From contig OY821745.1 of the NCBI GenBank assembly GCA_963682055.1, forward strand, positions 28,331,342 through 28,395,341: 64,000 bases of DNA, written 5' to 3'. The position numbers and the translations under genes are program-made. The notes beneath the pieces are model-generated. The model was not told where the DNA came from and ran no database searches. It saw only the letters and a list, made by a program, of their open reading frames with translations. This DNA is from Primula veris (lineage: Eukaryota; Streptophyta; Magnoliopsida; Ericales; Primulaceae). Every line of letters starts with the position of its first letter. Position 1 is the stretch's first letter. This document shows, one piece after another, positions 23,577-36,910 of this stretch.

Positions 23577-24630
23577 TTATACTGCGCAACCGCATGTCTA
23601 ATATATATAGTTAAACTTATATTCATACTAAAATGATTTACAAATACTCTCTTTGTTCCATATAACATGTCCACTATGGATATACCTGAATTTTAAGATG
23701 GATAATTTTCATAACTAATTTGGCAAAATGACAAATTTTTAAAAAAAACGTTCATATGGTCAAATTTAATTGAGTTTATGAAAAAAAAAACAAATTTGTC
23801 CACTAAGTAAATTGAACAACGAGAGTAGTATGGTGAGTCCCTAGTGTATATTTAGGCTTCTTTTCACATATTTATTCGAAGGTGCTCAATCTAGTAGATA
23901 ACATTTGACAGTTCATATGGTGAGTGATTATGGTACCTACCCTAAGTCCTTCGTTGTGAGGTTCACGGTTTACCATTAGCGATATTATTTAGTTAATTTA
24001 CCAATTTTAGGTTTGTGACTTATTAAATTGTTATTACCGACATCTATTAAAATATCGCTAAAATAATCGAGCAAGCACAATCGGTCATTTGATACATTTT
24101 TGGAGTTTTGGACTTCACAGTCTCTTTAATGGAAGAGAGCAATGTCTAATTTTTTTTTTATATTCCATTTAGAGTATTGAATTTTAAAACTAAAGAAAAA
24201 AACAATTTCATATTGCCCATTATTAAAAAAAGAAGTAAGAAGTTTGTAGCCAGGAACATGTTGTTTGGCGTCTATCGCCTAATCATCACTTAATTTTGCT
24301 TAGCACGTAGGTGAGTAATCTAACTATCGCTAAATTTCTTTGAAACTTTGTCTAGGTTGAGGGGAGAGAGGGGAGACCCCCATGTGAGGTTTATAGTTGA
24401 TAAGTTAGTTGTAGATGAACCTAAAGTAATCAAAAAATAAAAATAAGTTGCTTAAAATTGTTGTCATTTTATAAGGTAAACATGTAACCATTTTGTATTT
24501 CTAAACATGAGAAACCTCTCGAAAAGAAAAGGTTAAATAAAAGTAATACTCAAACTAAAAAAAAGACTCATCAAATTACTATTTAGTTATATTTGTCGTT
24601 TTTAATTTTTCTTAAAATGTATATCAAATA
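23577..24630 (+). repeat. X and Y block start of unit 2
   Basis: Co-linear with 14747-16200 of unit 1, without the foldback element. It contains the Stowaway-like MITE at 23647-23825 with TA on both sides. It ends at the solo LTR insertion site 'atcaaata'. Confidence 0.8.
23647..23825. mobile_element. Stowaway-like MITE (unit 2 copy)
   Basis: Same ends as the unit 1 copy ('ctctctttgttcca' and 'ttgaacaacgagag') and the same position in the unit. It was copied by the segmental duplication and did not insert independently. Confidence 0.75.
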
Positions 24631-25853
24631 TGTTGAACCATGGGGTTCAATAATTGATTTTGATTATAACGTTGATTATATTTTTAATGATTTTACGATT
24701 TCTCTATTTCGATGATATAATGCTTGTCTTTTCAAAAAATAGAATTTGTAAATTCCAGAACACCAGAAAGATAGAGCACAGAAAAACGAAGCCACAGGTT
24801 CAAGCGGAACCAGAATCGGAGCTAAAACGAAGGAGTTATGAGCATTCGAAGAAAAGCGAGAAAACAGTGAGGACGTCTGTACAAAAATTCTTCCAGTGAG
24901 GACGTCGAAAAAACGACCGATCGTTTCTCAGAAAACGACCTATCGTTTTCTGAAAACGACCGATCGACTGTAGAAAACGACCGATCGTTTTCTGCAGATT
25001 TCGAAAACAGCTTTTCAGCTTATTCTGGAAAGTTGCTTAAAACCTGTGGATAAAAGCCTCAACCACTGCCAACGGTCATATACAGAAAAACAGACTTTGG
25101 TGATTATATAAACCAACCCAATTCACTTTCCAAAATCATCAATTACATCCATTACTCCCATAATCAATCCTTCAACCTCTCTCATATACAAAAACCCAAA
25201 ATCACCATTTTGGTGAAATACTTCGAAAAGAGAGAAATTGAAGATAAATCGATACAAGCTCCAACAAAGATCAAACAACATCAAAATCACAAATTAGCTT
25301 ATTTTAGAAGCAATCAAATTGTGAGAGTGTTGTAATTTCAACAATTTTGTAAAGAGCGTTTTATAAGCTCATTTGTGAGTGAGTGTTTGGGTAGAAACTT
25401 TTAAGCCAAAGTGTTGGTTAAAAGTTCTAGGTTAAACACTTGGGTACTCATATATTGAGGGGGAGTCGTTGACTCATTAGACGTGTACGCTTGCACTTGT
25501 ATCAAGAGTAGGAACCTAGGGTAGAGGGTGAGCCAATTGGTCGATTAGGCTTGATAGGATTTGTAAGATCGGGAAAATTATTTTTAGTGAAATACTCGGT
25601 AGTACCGAGGAGAGGACGTAGGCCGTTTGCCGAACCTCTTTAAATCACGGTGTCATTTTCTTTCCCTTAACTTTTACTTTCCGCAACTTATACTTTGTTT
25701 ATTATCTTGCTTGCGTTTGAATTTTCAATGTTTATTAACGCTTAAGCTTAGAATAGAAAAAAGTTGGGTTGCTAGTTGCACTTATTTTAATCAGGTGAAA
25801 AACGCCAAAACCTTATTCACCCCCCTCTAAGGTTTAGCCGCACCGGGCAAACA
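24631..25853 (+). mobile_element. Solo LTR of the copia family seen at 18074 and 53524
   Basis: Starts 'tgttgaaccatggggttcaa', ends 'ccgggcaaaca', 1223 bp. It has the target duplication 'aaata' (24626-24630 and 25854-25858). TATA-like 'ttatataaaccaac' lies at about 25104. The end region 'ccttattcacccccctctaa' matches the family 3' end. Unit 0 shows the empty site near 1304 ('caaatattaattgac'). A palindromic array at 24905-25005 is described under findings. Confidence 0.92.
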
Positions 25854-25858
25854 AAATA

Positions 25859-28565
25859 TTAACTGACTTTACTTTTTCCGGTTTTGAATATTAAATAGAA
25901 ACACGCATCAGAATAGAAAAAGTATAAGAAGATAAGAATCTTCAAGGCCATGTTGATTTCGTTTTATGTTAAGTACAGATACAATGTATCATTATATTAC
26001 GAGTATTACATTTATGGGTTTGACTTACAATTTTTCTTTTTACATTTAATCAGATAAAAATAAATAGACGTTCAGGTTTTTAATTACTAAAATATAGAAC
26101 GGGCAGGACCAACCATCTCGAGGCTTGATTTTTAAAAGATTGATACGAAAAACATACCCCTATATTTCTTTCCCTGGAGGAACAAAAACCCTAAGACCAC
26201 CCTATCTAAACTCTAAACAAGTATGTTTGGTCTAATTGATTGGTTTCCGCATAATACATTGCGCTCACCATCACGGGGTTGTTTTTCGCTCAACAAAACA
26301 GCCATGTGATGGCTCACTTATGGACTTAACCGCTACCACAAGCGATCAGGCAAACCAACACTCACAACACTCGTGTTTGCCTCACAAACGCTCGTGTTTG
26401 ATCACTCAATCGCAGTTTGTTTCGAGACAACGTAACTTCTCCAATCTACATAGATTTAAGACAAGTAATATATATGTAAACGCAAGCGAACTTAAATGAA
26501 CACACACGCACAATTATAGCCACAGCCAACCCAATATAATTCCGTTAATATTAGGAACCAGATTACATACGTTTTGCAAGTGTTTCTCAACCCTAAACTC
26601 TCATAAAATATAATGAAATCTGCCCATGTACTTATAATTTCGTACATGGCAGTTACAAGCACAAAAGAAAGGTTAAAAACTGCCCTAGCAGTTATAAAAT
26701 AATGGAAAAACTGGAGCAACAACTCATGTAACTGTTCCTGCCCTTTTTCGAAGGTGTCCAATCATTCTAAAGTAACTTTACAGCAGCTATAGTGTGCCCA
26801 ATGTTCAGCACATTTTGATTCTCATAATCAACCCGCAATGTAACCAAAATAGCCCGCCATTTGAAACCAAAGCAGTTCGTCATCGTGACTCAAAACCGGC
26901 AGTCCGTTCGAACCATATCGAATATGTTTCCTTGCTTCGAACCTGCCCAAATCCTGAACCGTGTCAAACATTAATTCCTTGACGCTCCTACATGCCAAAC
27001 ATTAGCCAACGATACCCACAAACGTTCCTACGAATTGTCAATCCACTAACCAAACAAATGTTAGCACAAATATGCTAACACTCACCATCTAGACCAGAAT
27101 CCATGCCCACAAAATGAAAGTGGGTTTGGTCAAAAGTTATGGTTATTAGTTACTTACTCGGTTACAATTTTTTTTATCCATATCACGAAACTAAATGCAA
27201 TTTTGACTGTCAAAACAAATATTTTTAAATTTTCGTAACAGAAATTTTCAAAAACTAATTATAATGTTAAAAGATTAAACTATGTGGTTGACTTCTGGAA
27301 AATTTCATTTTTAGCAATTTAAATACGCGTTTTTCATTAGTAAAAGTTGCACATAATTTCGTAATTTGGTGCGAATACCATAGTAATCCAGGGTTAGAAT
27401 CGACATTTTCCCACTGCCAGAAGACAAATCACAATTCATAAATAAAAGTGAATTGGGTCAATTGTTAACGTTCACGTCCCAAATTAGAAATGTCAATAGT
27501 ACATGGCCTTAATCGGTACTTTCTGACACCACAAGGTACTATTTTGATATTAACCCGTTATATTTGCCGTTTTTAATATTTCTTAAAATATATTTCAAAT
27601 ATTTAATTGAATTTATTTTTTTTGGTCTTGATTATTAAATAAAAACACGCATCACGACACATAAAGTATATGCAGTTAAAAATCTTAAAGGTCGCATTGA
27701 TTTGGATTTATGTTATGTACATATACAATGTATCATTATATTACAAGTATTACATTTATGGTTTTGACTTACAATTTTTTTTACATTTAATCAGAAAAAA
27801 ATAAATAGATGTTCGGATTTTTAATTATCAAAATATAGAACTGTTAGGACGAAAAAATAGACCCCCGTATTTCTTTGTCTCAATGAACAAAAACCCCAAG
27901 ACATCACTGTTTAAACTCATGAAAAGTAGGTTTGGTTTAACTGATTGGTTTCGACATAGTAGAGTGCGCTTACCATCTATACCAAATTTATTGTGCCCAT
28001 AAAGAGTCAAAGCGGGTTAACTCATAAGTTATGGTTATTATTACAAAATGTTTGTCCATCATGAAACTACATGTAAATTTTTCCAGTAAAAACCATTTTA
28101 TTAAATTGCCAAAAAATAAATTTTCAAAAATTAATAATAAAGTTAAAATATTAAACTATGTAAGTAACTTATGAAAATTTTCATTTTTTAAAATTTAAAT
28201 ACGCATTTTATGTTAGTAAAAATTGCACGTAATTTCATAATTTGTTATGAATACTGAATAACATGGCAATCCAGGGTTTGAAATCAACATTTAACCACGT
28301 GCACTGCTGTAAGACAAATTACAATTCATAAATCATACAAGTGAATCAGTAAATCTCCATAAATAGGAGTATTCATTTACTGCGAGATTCACAACATTTA
28401 TAGATACACTTACAACACACTCACTAAATACTCAATTACACATATCCAAATAAAGACAATAATTTACTAAATACTACCTATATATACATAATTTTTTTTC
28501 TTTTTTAAAAATCTTATACATACATAATTTCAGCACTATAAAATACAAACTACACGGTGGTGTTT
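25859..28565 (+). repeat. Z block flanked by two Y repeat copies (unit 2)
   Basis: The first Y copy (25859-26260) and the second (about 27580-28060) are themselves related: both hold 'atacaatgtatcattatatta' and 'aaacacgcatca'. The Z block lies between them at 26260-27005. Sequence 28300-28565 is equivalent to 49770-50025 and leads to the WRC promoter. No gene is recognised; short frames at 26236-26499 and 26492-26761 are repeat by-products. Confidence 0.7.
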
Positions 28566-29229
28566 TTTATTTATCAAATCCTATAAGAGAAAATTATCAA
28601 AAGATACAACTATTTTAAACTAATTACCAAAAAGTTATACCCCAACACTTTATTCCCAAAACATACAACTAATTAAAATTATAAATAATAAATCATTTAT
28701 ATTTTTTTAACAGTTTTGTCTCTCTCTCTCTCTATCTATACATACATATTTATATATCTATCTCACTCTAATTTGGAGTCAAACCCACTCCCCAACTCGC
28801 CCTATAAACCCCATAATTAACATCTATACAAAATATTTTTTTTATACACATCTGTCGAATCATTCTATCAAACCATAAATTCGCTTTTAATTGGGCGATT
28901 TTGATCCGTATTTTTATTGTTTCGAATACTCAGTTTCTCTTCGTCAGATTTCTCTGATTTATTGTTCGTATTAGGGTTTATTCTTCATAAATCGATTTAA
29001 ATACAGAGTTATTTACGAGGTTGTTTTCGATTAGGGTTTTATTCGGATTTTATTCATCTCAAATCGTATATGAAATAGGATTACTTTTCGAAGAAATTAG
29101 TTGACGATATATCTGGGTTTGCGTTGGTTATTTTCTCAATATTTTTTCGGAAATTGGTATTTTGTTATAATAATATGATTGATAAAGAAACAAAAGAGAC
29201 TCGAGAGGCCGAATATTAACAGTGTTTTG

Positions 29230-31060
29230 TGTTTTGTGTTTTATTTTTGTTTTTTAATAACACTGTATTGTGTTTTTATTATCCATACACAATACATTGT
29301 TTATACATGTTCTTTAATACAGGCATACACAATGCACAGTTTATACATGCTATTAAATATAGACATACGCAATATAGTGCTTAAACATGCTCTTTAATGC
29401 AGTCATACACAGTAAATTGTTATATACGCTCTTTTATAAATCCATACGCAGTACATTGTGTATCTATTGAGACTGTTTTTTTTTGTGTTTCGGTTATTAT
29501 CCATACAAAAAAAAAAGATTTATTGTGTTTTTTATACAGTTTTTTAATACATGCATACACAATACACAGTTTATACATGCTATTAAATATATACATACGC
29601 AATATAGTGTTTATACATGCTCTTTAATACAGGCAAACACAATACATTGATATATATGCTCTTTTATAAATCCATATGCAGTACATTGTGTATCCATTGA
29701 AACTGCCTTTTTTTTATGTTTTGTTTATTATCCATACACAAAAAAGATGTATTGTGTTTTTTATACATGTTTTTTAATACATGCATACACAATACATTTT
29801 TTATACATGTTTTTTAATATATGCATACACAATATATTTTTTATACATATTTTTTAATACAGACATACACAATACATTTTTTATACATGTTCTTTTAATA
29901 CATGCATATACAATGCATTTTTTATACATGTTCTTTAATACAGGCATACACAATGCATCTTTTATACATGTTCTTTAATACAGGCATACACAATACATCT
30001 TTTATATATATTCTTTAATATATGCATACAAAATATATCTTTTATACATGTTTCTTTAATACAGGCATACACAATACATGGTTTATCCATTTACACTTTT
30101 TGTGTGTTTTGTTTATGTTGTTTTGTAGTGCAATGAGCAGTATTTTGATGATGTGCAATCTAGATGTTGTCACAGTTGGTTGTTCTAAGATCGTTATAAT
30201 TCTAATTCAGATCGATATAAGTTTTGAAAATTTGGTGGCTAAAATTTGTGATATTTGGTCGCATTTCGATAAAAGTGATGTGTTGTTGACATATTTTGTT
30301 CATCGATATGAAAAATACCGATTAAATTGTCAATATAGTGTTTATACATGCTCTTTAATACAGACATACACAATACACAGTTTATACATGTTTTTTTAAT
30401 AAGGACATACATAATACATTATTTATACATGCTCTTTAATACAGACATACATAATACATAGTTTATACATGTTTTTTAATACGAGCATTCACAATACACT
30501 ATTTATACATGCTCTTTAATACAGATATACACAATACATATTTTATACATGCTCTTTAATACAAGTATACACAATACACGGTTTATATATATATTTTTAA
30601 TATGGGCATACACAATACATTATATATACATGCTCTTTAATACAGACATATATAATACACAATTTATACATGTTTTTTAATACAGGCATACACAATACAC
30701 TATTTATACATGCTCTTTAATACAGACATACACAATACATATTTTATACATGCTTTTTAATACAGACATACACAATACATTGTTTATACACATTCTTTAA
30801 TACAGTTATACACAATACATTCTGTATCTATTGACACTGTCCATTTTTTGTGTTTTTCTTATTATTCATACACAATACACTTTTTATACATGCTCTTTAA
30901 TACAGGCATAAACAATACATAGTTTATACATATTTTTTAATACGGGCATATACAATACATCATTTATACATGTTATTTAATACATGCATACACAACACAT
31001 AATTTATACATATTTTTTAATACGGGAATACGCAATACAGGCATACACAATACATTGTTA
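29230..31060 (+). repeat. Minisatellite, unit about 40 bp
   Basis: Unit consensus is close to 'tttatacatgctctttaata' plus 'caggcatacacaatacat'. It recurs dozens of times, interrupted at 30095-30325 by a non-repeat insert and by short 'ccattgacactgt' spacers (29690, 30830). The open reading frames across it (for example 29781-29978) are artefacts of a repeat unit that happens to lack stops. Confidence 0.9.
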
Positions 31061-31379
31061 TACATTGCACATAAAAAGTGATGATTTCATATTGCATACA
31101 CAATGTAATTTTGCAAACAATATGAAAAATCACCATTGTTTATCCAATTTAAAAAGTGCATACACAATATTAAAAAGTGCATGGCCAATAAAAAAGAGCC
31201 ATACATAATCCAAAAAAATGGATACACATCGAGAAACGTGCATACACAATAAAAAAAAATGCATAAACGATCAAGAAAACGGCATACACAATCAAAAAAG
31301 TACATACATAATACAAAAAATTAAATACACAATACAAAAGAATGCATAAAAAAAAGAAAAATGTATACACAATCGAATT

Positions 31380-32600
31380 TTCCGGGCTTTTCGAGCTTTT
31401 TACATTTTTTTTTATTTTGGATTTTTATTGGTTTTTTTACCCTTTTTTTTGGGTTTTTTCGGGTTATCGACCTTTTTAAAAGTTTTTTGAGCATATTTTG
31501 ATTTTTTTTGGATTCTCGAATTTTTCGAACTTTTTTCATTTTTTTTTTGTAATTTTGTAATTTTGTAATTTTTTTTTTTTTTTACCATTTTTTTTCTGTT
31601 TCTCGACTTTTTTGAACTTTATTTTTATATATTTTTGTGATTTTGGATTTTTCTTGGTTCTTTTTTTTGCCACTTTTTTGGAGTTTTTTCGGATTTTCAA
31701 CTTTTTAAAGGTTTTTTCAGCACTTTTTTGGTTTTTTTGGGTTCTCGATTTTTGTGAATTTTTTTCATTTTTTTTGTGATTTTGGATTTTTCTTTGTTTT
31801 TTTACTTTTTTTTAACCATTTTTTAGGCTTTTTTGGGTTCCCGATTTTTTAAAAGGGTTTTCTATCATTTTTTTGGTTTTTTTGAATTCTCGACTTTTTT
31901 GAACTTTTTTCATTTTTTTTTATTTTGAATTTTTCTTGGTTTTTCTTGGTTTTTTTTTTTTTTACCATTTTTTCGGGTTACCGACTTTTTAAAAAGTTTT
32001 TCATCATATTTTGAGTTTTTTTGAATTCTCGACTTTTTTGAACTTTTTTCATTTTTTTTGTAATTTTGTAATTTTGTAATTTTCTTTTTTTTTTTTGTTT
32101 TTTACCATATTTTTGGGCTTTTTTCAGGTTCTCGACTTTTTTGAACTTTATTTTTATATATTTTTGTGATTTTGTATTTTTCTTGGTTTTTTTTTTGCCA
32201 CTTTTTTGGAGTTTTTTCGGGTTCCTGACTTTTTAAAGGTTTTTTCAGCACTTTTTTGGTTTTTTCTGGTTCTCGGCTTTTGTGAATTTTTTTCATTCTT
32301 TTTGTGATTTTGGATTTTTCTTTGTTTTTTTTTTTACTTTTTTTAACCATTTTTTGGACTTTTTCGGGTTCCTGACTTTTTAAAAGGTTTTTCCAGCCTT
32401 TTTTGTGTTTTTTCGGATTCTCGACTTATTTTCATTTTTTTTCATTTTTTGGTGATTTTGGATTTTTATTGGATTTTTTTATTTTTTACCATTTTTTTTG
32501 ATTTTTTTTGGATTCCCGACTTTTTTAAAGGCTTTTTCAGCATTTTTTGGGTTTTTTCGGGTTCTCGACTTTTTTGAACTTTTTTTATTTGTTGTTGTAA
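31380..32600. repeat. T-rich tandem array
   Basis: Repeated phrases 'ttctcgacttttttgaactt', 'ttttggagttttttcgg' and 'tttttaaaggttttttcagc' recur. A larger unit at 31612-31810 is repeated at 32130-32340. It is strongly strand-asymmetric (T on plus, A on minus). Minus-strand frames rich in Lys/Glu/Pro are not genes. Confidence 0.85.
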
Positions 32601-32844
32601 TTTTAATTTTTTCGGTTTAGAAGTCATTTTAACATTAAATAAGGTAGTATTTTGTGAAAAAAAAATGATGATTTAGAAAGAGAGAGCGCGAAGAGAGAGA
32701 GGAGAAAAAGAAATTTTTTGGTAGGTGAGGAGAAATATTTTTTTTTTCCTATTTGGTTCAATTGTATGTTCTGTGAATAATTTGTTTGACTTGTATGTTT
32801 TGGTAATATTTTATAACACATTGTATATTTTGGGCATTGACCCA

Positions 32845-32890
32845 ATATATAAGTCTCCTTCCTTTCCTGGTCTCTCTCTCTAAGCTCGCC
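32845..32890 (+). promoter_or_regulatory. Core promoter and leader of the unit 2 WRC gene
   Basis: 'atatataag' at about 32845-32853 lies about 40 bp upstream of the ATG. A CT-rich leader ('ctctctctctaagctcgcc') runs into the start codon. Unit 3 has the same arrangement (50032-50084). The 4.3 kb insertion abuts this TATA-like motif. Confidence 0.45.
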
Positions 32891-33855
32891 ATGAGAATCC
32901 GACAATATGCTAAGCAAGCCGGAATTGCAATCTCTAACATTAACACCGATGACCCATTTAAGCTCAGTTGCCAGCTCAACGAAAACCCATGGGACATCAT
33001 TAAGGTAAATTTATAATTATGTATCTATACAAACATATATATGTATCTATACGCTTGATTAGACTCTTTCTTATCTCCATTTCTGTTGGGAAATATATCC
33101 TAGGGTTTATCCGTAAACTGGTTATTAGGGTTTGGTGAATAGCCATAGATTAAACGAAATGTGTCTTTTGTTAGATGTTTTATACTCTATTATGTATGTA
33201 TCTATTCTCGGTTCTGCTGTATTTGGTAATTTATACATAGTTTTGTTCGTTTTCGATATAAATGTAGATCGACGGATATTATAGATTTACTCCAGACGGG
33301 AGCTCCGGGAATCCTATCGGGGGCGTCCAAAGGTAATATTCTGGTCTTTTTTGCTATTTAATTGGTTTTTGTTATTATGTTTCGAGGTTGTTTGATTTAG
33401 GGTTTGAGTGGCGATTAGGGTTTTGGATTATTCGATGTGTTTTCTTTTTTTATGGTACATGTAGAGCATTGGATTAGGTGGATTTAGAAATTAAGTTAGA
33501 TTAGATGAGATTAGATACATTAGATTTTGTTGAATTTGGTTATTGTAGCGTTGATTCGATGAAAATCGAGGATATAATTGAATACATTGATTTGTTGTCG
33601 AATGATGACGTGGACGTGTCTTTATGTGGGATGACAAACGGGAAGACGTGGAAGTGTATGCACGAGGCGGTTGAGGGACGGGTTGTATGCGTGTACCACG
33701 TCGGCCAATCAGTCATGACTAACTGTACGAAGAAGAGGGTCACTCAGAAAGTGTCCCCTTCTCCGGACTCAATGTACTATTTTTACTCTGATTTTGGTCC
33801 GGGTAGACCAAGTAACGTGGGGCTAAGTTTACGAAAGACCGAACTAAACCTATAG
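32891..33855 (+). CDS. WRC-domain protein, three exons, C-terminus frameshifted (unit 2)
   Basis: Proposed exons are 32891-33004 (38 codons, donor 'gtaaat'), 33268-33332 (acceptor 'aatgtag', donor 'gtaata') and 33549-33855 (acceptor 'attgtag'). Frames join exactly to give 161 residues. Exon 3 holds C-X9-C-X10-C-X2-H ('CGMTNGKTWKCMHEA' ... 'CVYH'), the zinc-binding signature of the plant WRC domain, with W-K-C in place of W-R-C. WRC domains are found in growth-regulating factors and other nuclear proteins; the role of this one is unknown. Against unit 3, one base is lost near 33799, which replaces the acidic and basic tail with a short novel end at 33855. A further in-frame stop lies in the old tail near 33945. 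It may be a recent pseudogene or still expressed. RNA evidence would settle the exons. Confidence 0.6.
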
Positions 33856-35450
33856 ATATGGAGGTCGAGGGGGAGAAACGATATGTCAATGATTTTGATA
33901 GCGATGAGGACGGGAACGGAGAGACTGTGAGGGGGAAGAGAGCTTGAAAGCCGATAAATGCTAGGTCACTTAAGTCCCTAATGTAGGCAGATTTGTGTTT
34001 TATTGTGTTATTTGGTTCATTTTGAGACTTGTAGTTTTAAGTTGTTTTTCTTAAGTTAAATTAGGTATTGAAGTTGCAAATTTATCGGGGTGAGACCTGT
34101 GAGAATTGTTGTACGTATCTCCCTTTGTGTAATTTACATAAAACAGGATATTTAGGTATATGTCATGTGGGACCCCCTTTGTGTTGGTGTGCTAAAAGTT
34201 TTTTATCTAAATTAAATGAAGGATAGATTTGTAACTTTTTTGAATTTTTTATTTTATTTTTAATTTGATGCTTATGACATGTGATAGCCCCGTCATTGCT
34301 GCAATATATTTGAATTAAAGATTTAACTACAAAAAAATTTAGGTGGGCAGGTTAAAAAAATTTATTCTAAATCCATACAAAAAATTTGATAATAAAGGTT
34401 TTCAAATCGCTTTTAGTACTATTTCGTTATCCATATGTTTTTCTTCCTGCAGATGTGATGGAATAGTACTATAATTAATATGTGGTATATTCCTAATTAG
34501 AGTAGAAATTCTATTTTTGCTTACAAATGTATTCATTTTATTACGTAAATAGATCCGCAATTAAAAAACTAGTTTTCATACTAGTAGATATGGAAATGAA
34601 AATCCAAAAGATTGCTTACTTTAAGAAACTTTTTTATGATCAGTTGTATATCGTGCATTAAAAAGAAATCACTATTCGTATTTTTAGTGTTTTATCCAAA
34701 AATAAAAGCAACAAATAATTGAAAGGTTCTCAAATAAACATAAATATCAAGGACCATAACTCATTACAATTCTTCTTGGCTATAATAGTACGGATGCAAA
34801 TCATAGTTCCTCGTAAAGTTTAGGAGGTTTTTTTTTTTTTTTTCCTGGAAACTACACGCTTTTATCATTTTCAGGAAACATTTTTGAAAATTTTTGGGAA
34901 CCTTAAGCAAAAACTTACCAAGTCTTATATAATATCTTTTAGAAATTCTATTACTATGAAACAAAACTTTTTATAAAACCTTTAATAGCCTTGTAAGATA
35001 CTTTCTTTTTGTAAACAAGTAAAAAGAACACGTTAAAAATTTCATAAAATTAAGAATAAGTTAGGATATATTTTAAGTTGTAAGAATAAGTTTTTGTTAA
35101 CACTGTTAATTGTGGTACTTTGTATATTTGTGGAGTTTCATTGACATTTTCAAATATTTTACTTTGGATTTTAAAATATACCGGCGTTTCTCATTAATTT
35201 TTAACTTGTATTTTCAATTTCGATATCCCGTTTTATTTCACGCTTCCATTTGCCGAGTTGAAAACTATATTATAGAGAATACATCAATCGGTTCTGTTAA
35301 AAGTGCTTTTGAAGTACTCATTGACCATCAAACTCGATTGGAAATTCATATTGGAAAACAAGTTGCATTTCTTAGCATTAGGCATTAAATTTAAGTTAAT
35401 CATTACAACTCCTCTAAAAATACTACTCCGTCTAATCAAAATATGAGTTT
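33856..35450 (+). repeat. Former C-terminal codons and conserved 3' flank of the WRC gene (unit 2)
   Basis: 33856-33962 still matches the coding tail of unit 3 (52020-52125) but is out of frame. The rest is co-linear with unit 1 and unit 3 flanks. It contains no CACTA insert and a single copy of the motif duplicated at 22108-22246. The 92-codon frame 35110-35388 is the equivalent of 22493-22771. Confidence 0.75.
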
Positions 35451-35640
35451 TTAACGGTTTAGTACCATATACTATCACCGAATTTTGGTTTAGTATACCA
35501 TACTTTAAAAAAAAATTCCTCTTTAATGCACTATACGTATGAAATCTTTTTAATTAGTATGCAATCGTTAATTCAGTTGACAGAATGTGGTCACGTGTTG
35601 GTCACATGTTATTTTGCTAGGTAGAATGAAGGTTAAAAAA
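35451..35640. other. Segment unique to unit 2
   Basis: 'ggtttagtaccatatactat' to 'gaaggttaaaaaagg'. It is absent from unit 3, where 'ctacttccgtcta' joins 'aataactccaaaca'. It may be part of another small element; no terminal repeats were identified. Confidence 0.4.
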
Positions 35641-36910
35641 GGATATTTAAATGGCTAATTCACTAGTATAAATTACTCAAAACAACTTATATTTCCACAA
35701 GTTCTCATTACTTATATGCATCACTTTTTAATTATCCGTGCCCAACCAAAAACACAATATGTAGATACTTTCTTTCTCTATAAATCACAAAAAAAGACAA
35801 TAAAATCATAATAATAAATTGATAACATAAAAAAAAAAAATGCAATTTTTGAAAAAAAAAAAAAAAATCACAAAAAAAAATAGCTTTTGTCACAGAAAAT
35901 AGTTTTTTCCAGAAAAAAGCATGATTTTCTCACAAAAACTAGTTTTTTTCACAAAAAACGGGGGTCTTCACTTATAAGAAGTTACCAAATTTTTACATCA
36001 AAAGTGGGGTTTTACATTGAAAAATGGCTTATCTCGTAAAAATGAATCTTTTTAAATTGCATAAAATTCATTTTAAAAAGTGCAAAGTATTAGAAAAAAT
36101 GCATATTATAATTTACTTGAAAGTGCACACAATTTATTCGGAAGTGCATATAGACCAGTAGTTAAAATAGCATATAGTTTTGTTTTAAGTGTATATAGTT
36201 CAGTCGAATGTACACATGGTTCAACCGAAGTATATATATATTAACCATAAAATGATTATTGTTTACCACATAGAGCATATCGTACAATCAAAAGTGCATA
36301 TAACTTTGCTGAAAGTGCACATAGTTTTAGCTAGTCCTAGACGAGTTCCACCGAGGTTACTATTTTCTAAGTTTCACAATGCTGGAGTTGTGGGGTAGTC
36401 TAGCCTGAGATAATCACGTGCTACAATCATTGAGGACGTAGAAAAATTAATCTCTACCTCCATTGCCATGGAAGAGCCTTTTAGAGAGATGATAACATGG
36501 ACATACCGTGATGTAGAGGGAGAGAAAAATAGAGACGCATGAGAAGATAAGTTTAGTCAAAAAAATAGATTTATAAGGGTTTATATACTCTGAAAAAGTG
36601 ATATATTTGGGAAATGCAACTAATACTCTGAAAAAATGGTATATTCGGGAAAAGTGATACATATTGGGCATTTTTTTCTTCAATAAATACATTATTTTTT
36701 TTAAGATAGAGCAATAAATTAGTCAAAATGTTACCTCATTTTTTTTTATAGACAACATAAATTAGGGTACATAGTACTAATTAGTCCCCTTTGCCTCTTT
36801 AAAATTTGCATCAATCAGTGAAATTAGGGCAATTGAAGGTCAATTATGTCCAATTGAAGAATGTCGTCCTCTTCTCCTTTGGCAAAATGGAGAGTTAGAG
36901 AAAATCACTG

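Larger units (their letters stand above)
28566..32845. mobile_element. 4.3 kb satellite-filled insertion upstream of the unit 2 WRC gene
   Basis: Unit 3 reads continuously 'ggtgtttttattaaatatataagcc' across this point (about 50017-50041), while unit 2 is interrupted here. Each end has about three spaced copies of a word like 'ccaaaacatacaa', in opposite orientation: 'tcaaaagatacaact', 'ccaaaaagttata', 'cccaaaacatacaact' on the left, and the complements of 'cccaaaatatacaa', 'accaaaacatacaa', 'cacagaacatacaa' on the right. This resembles long, repeat-rich MULE termini. Inside are gene-leader-like sequence (28900-29110), a minisatellite (29230-31060), an inverted block (31090-31375) and a T-rich array (31380-32600). 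No transposase was seen. Boundaries are accurate to about 10 bp. Confidence 0.65.

Noticed and set aside
29781..29978. Open frames rich in His/Tyr/Phe through the minisatellite (29179-30399, 62203-62990)
   Set aside because: They follow the repeat period, have no start context or domain, and are explained by satellite units that lack stop codons.
32102..32350. Lys/Glu-rich minus-strand frames in the T-rich array (31321-31539, 32102-32350)
   Set aside because: Low-complexity repeat translation with no recognised family.
28566..32845. Helitron as explanation for the 4.3 kb insertion
   Set aside because: The left junction could be read as A|TC, but the right end does not show CTRR before a T and no hairpin was found. 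Inverted terminal words favour a TIR element.
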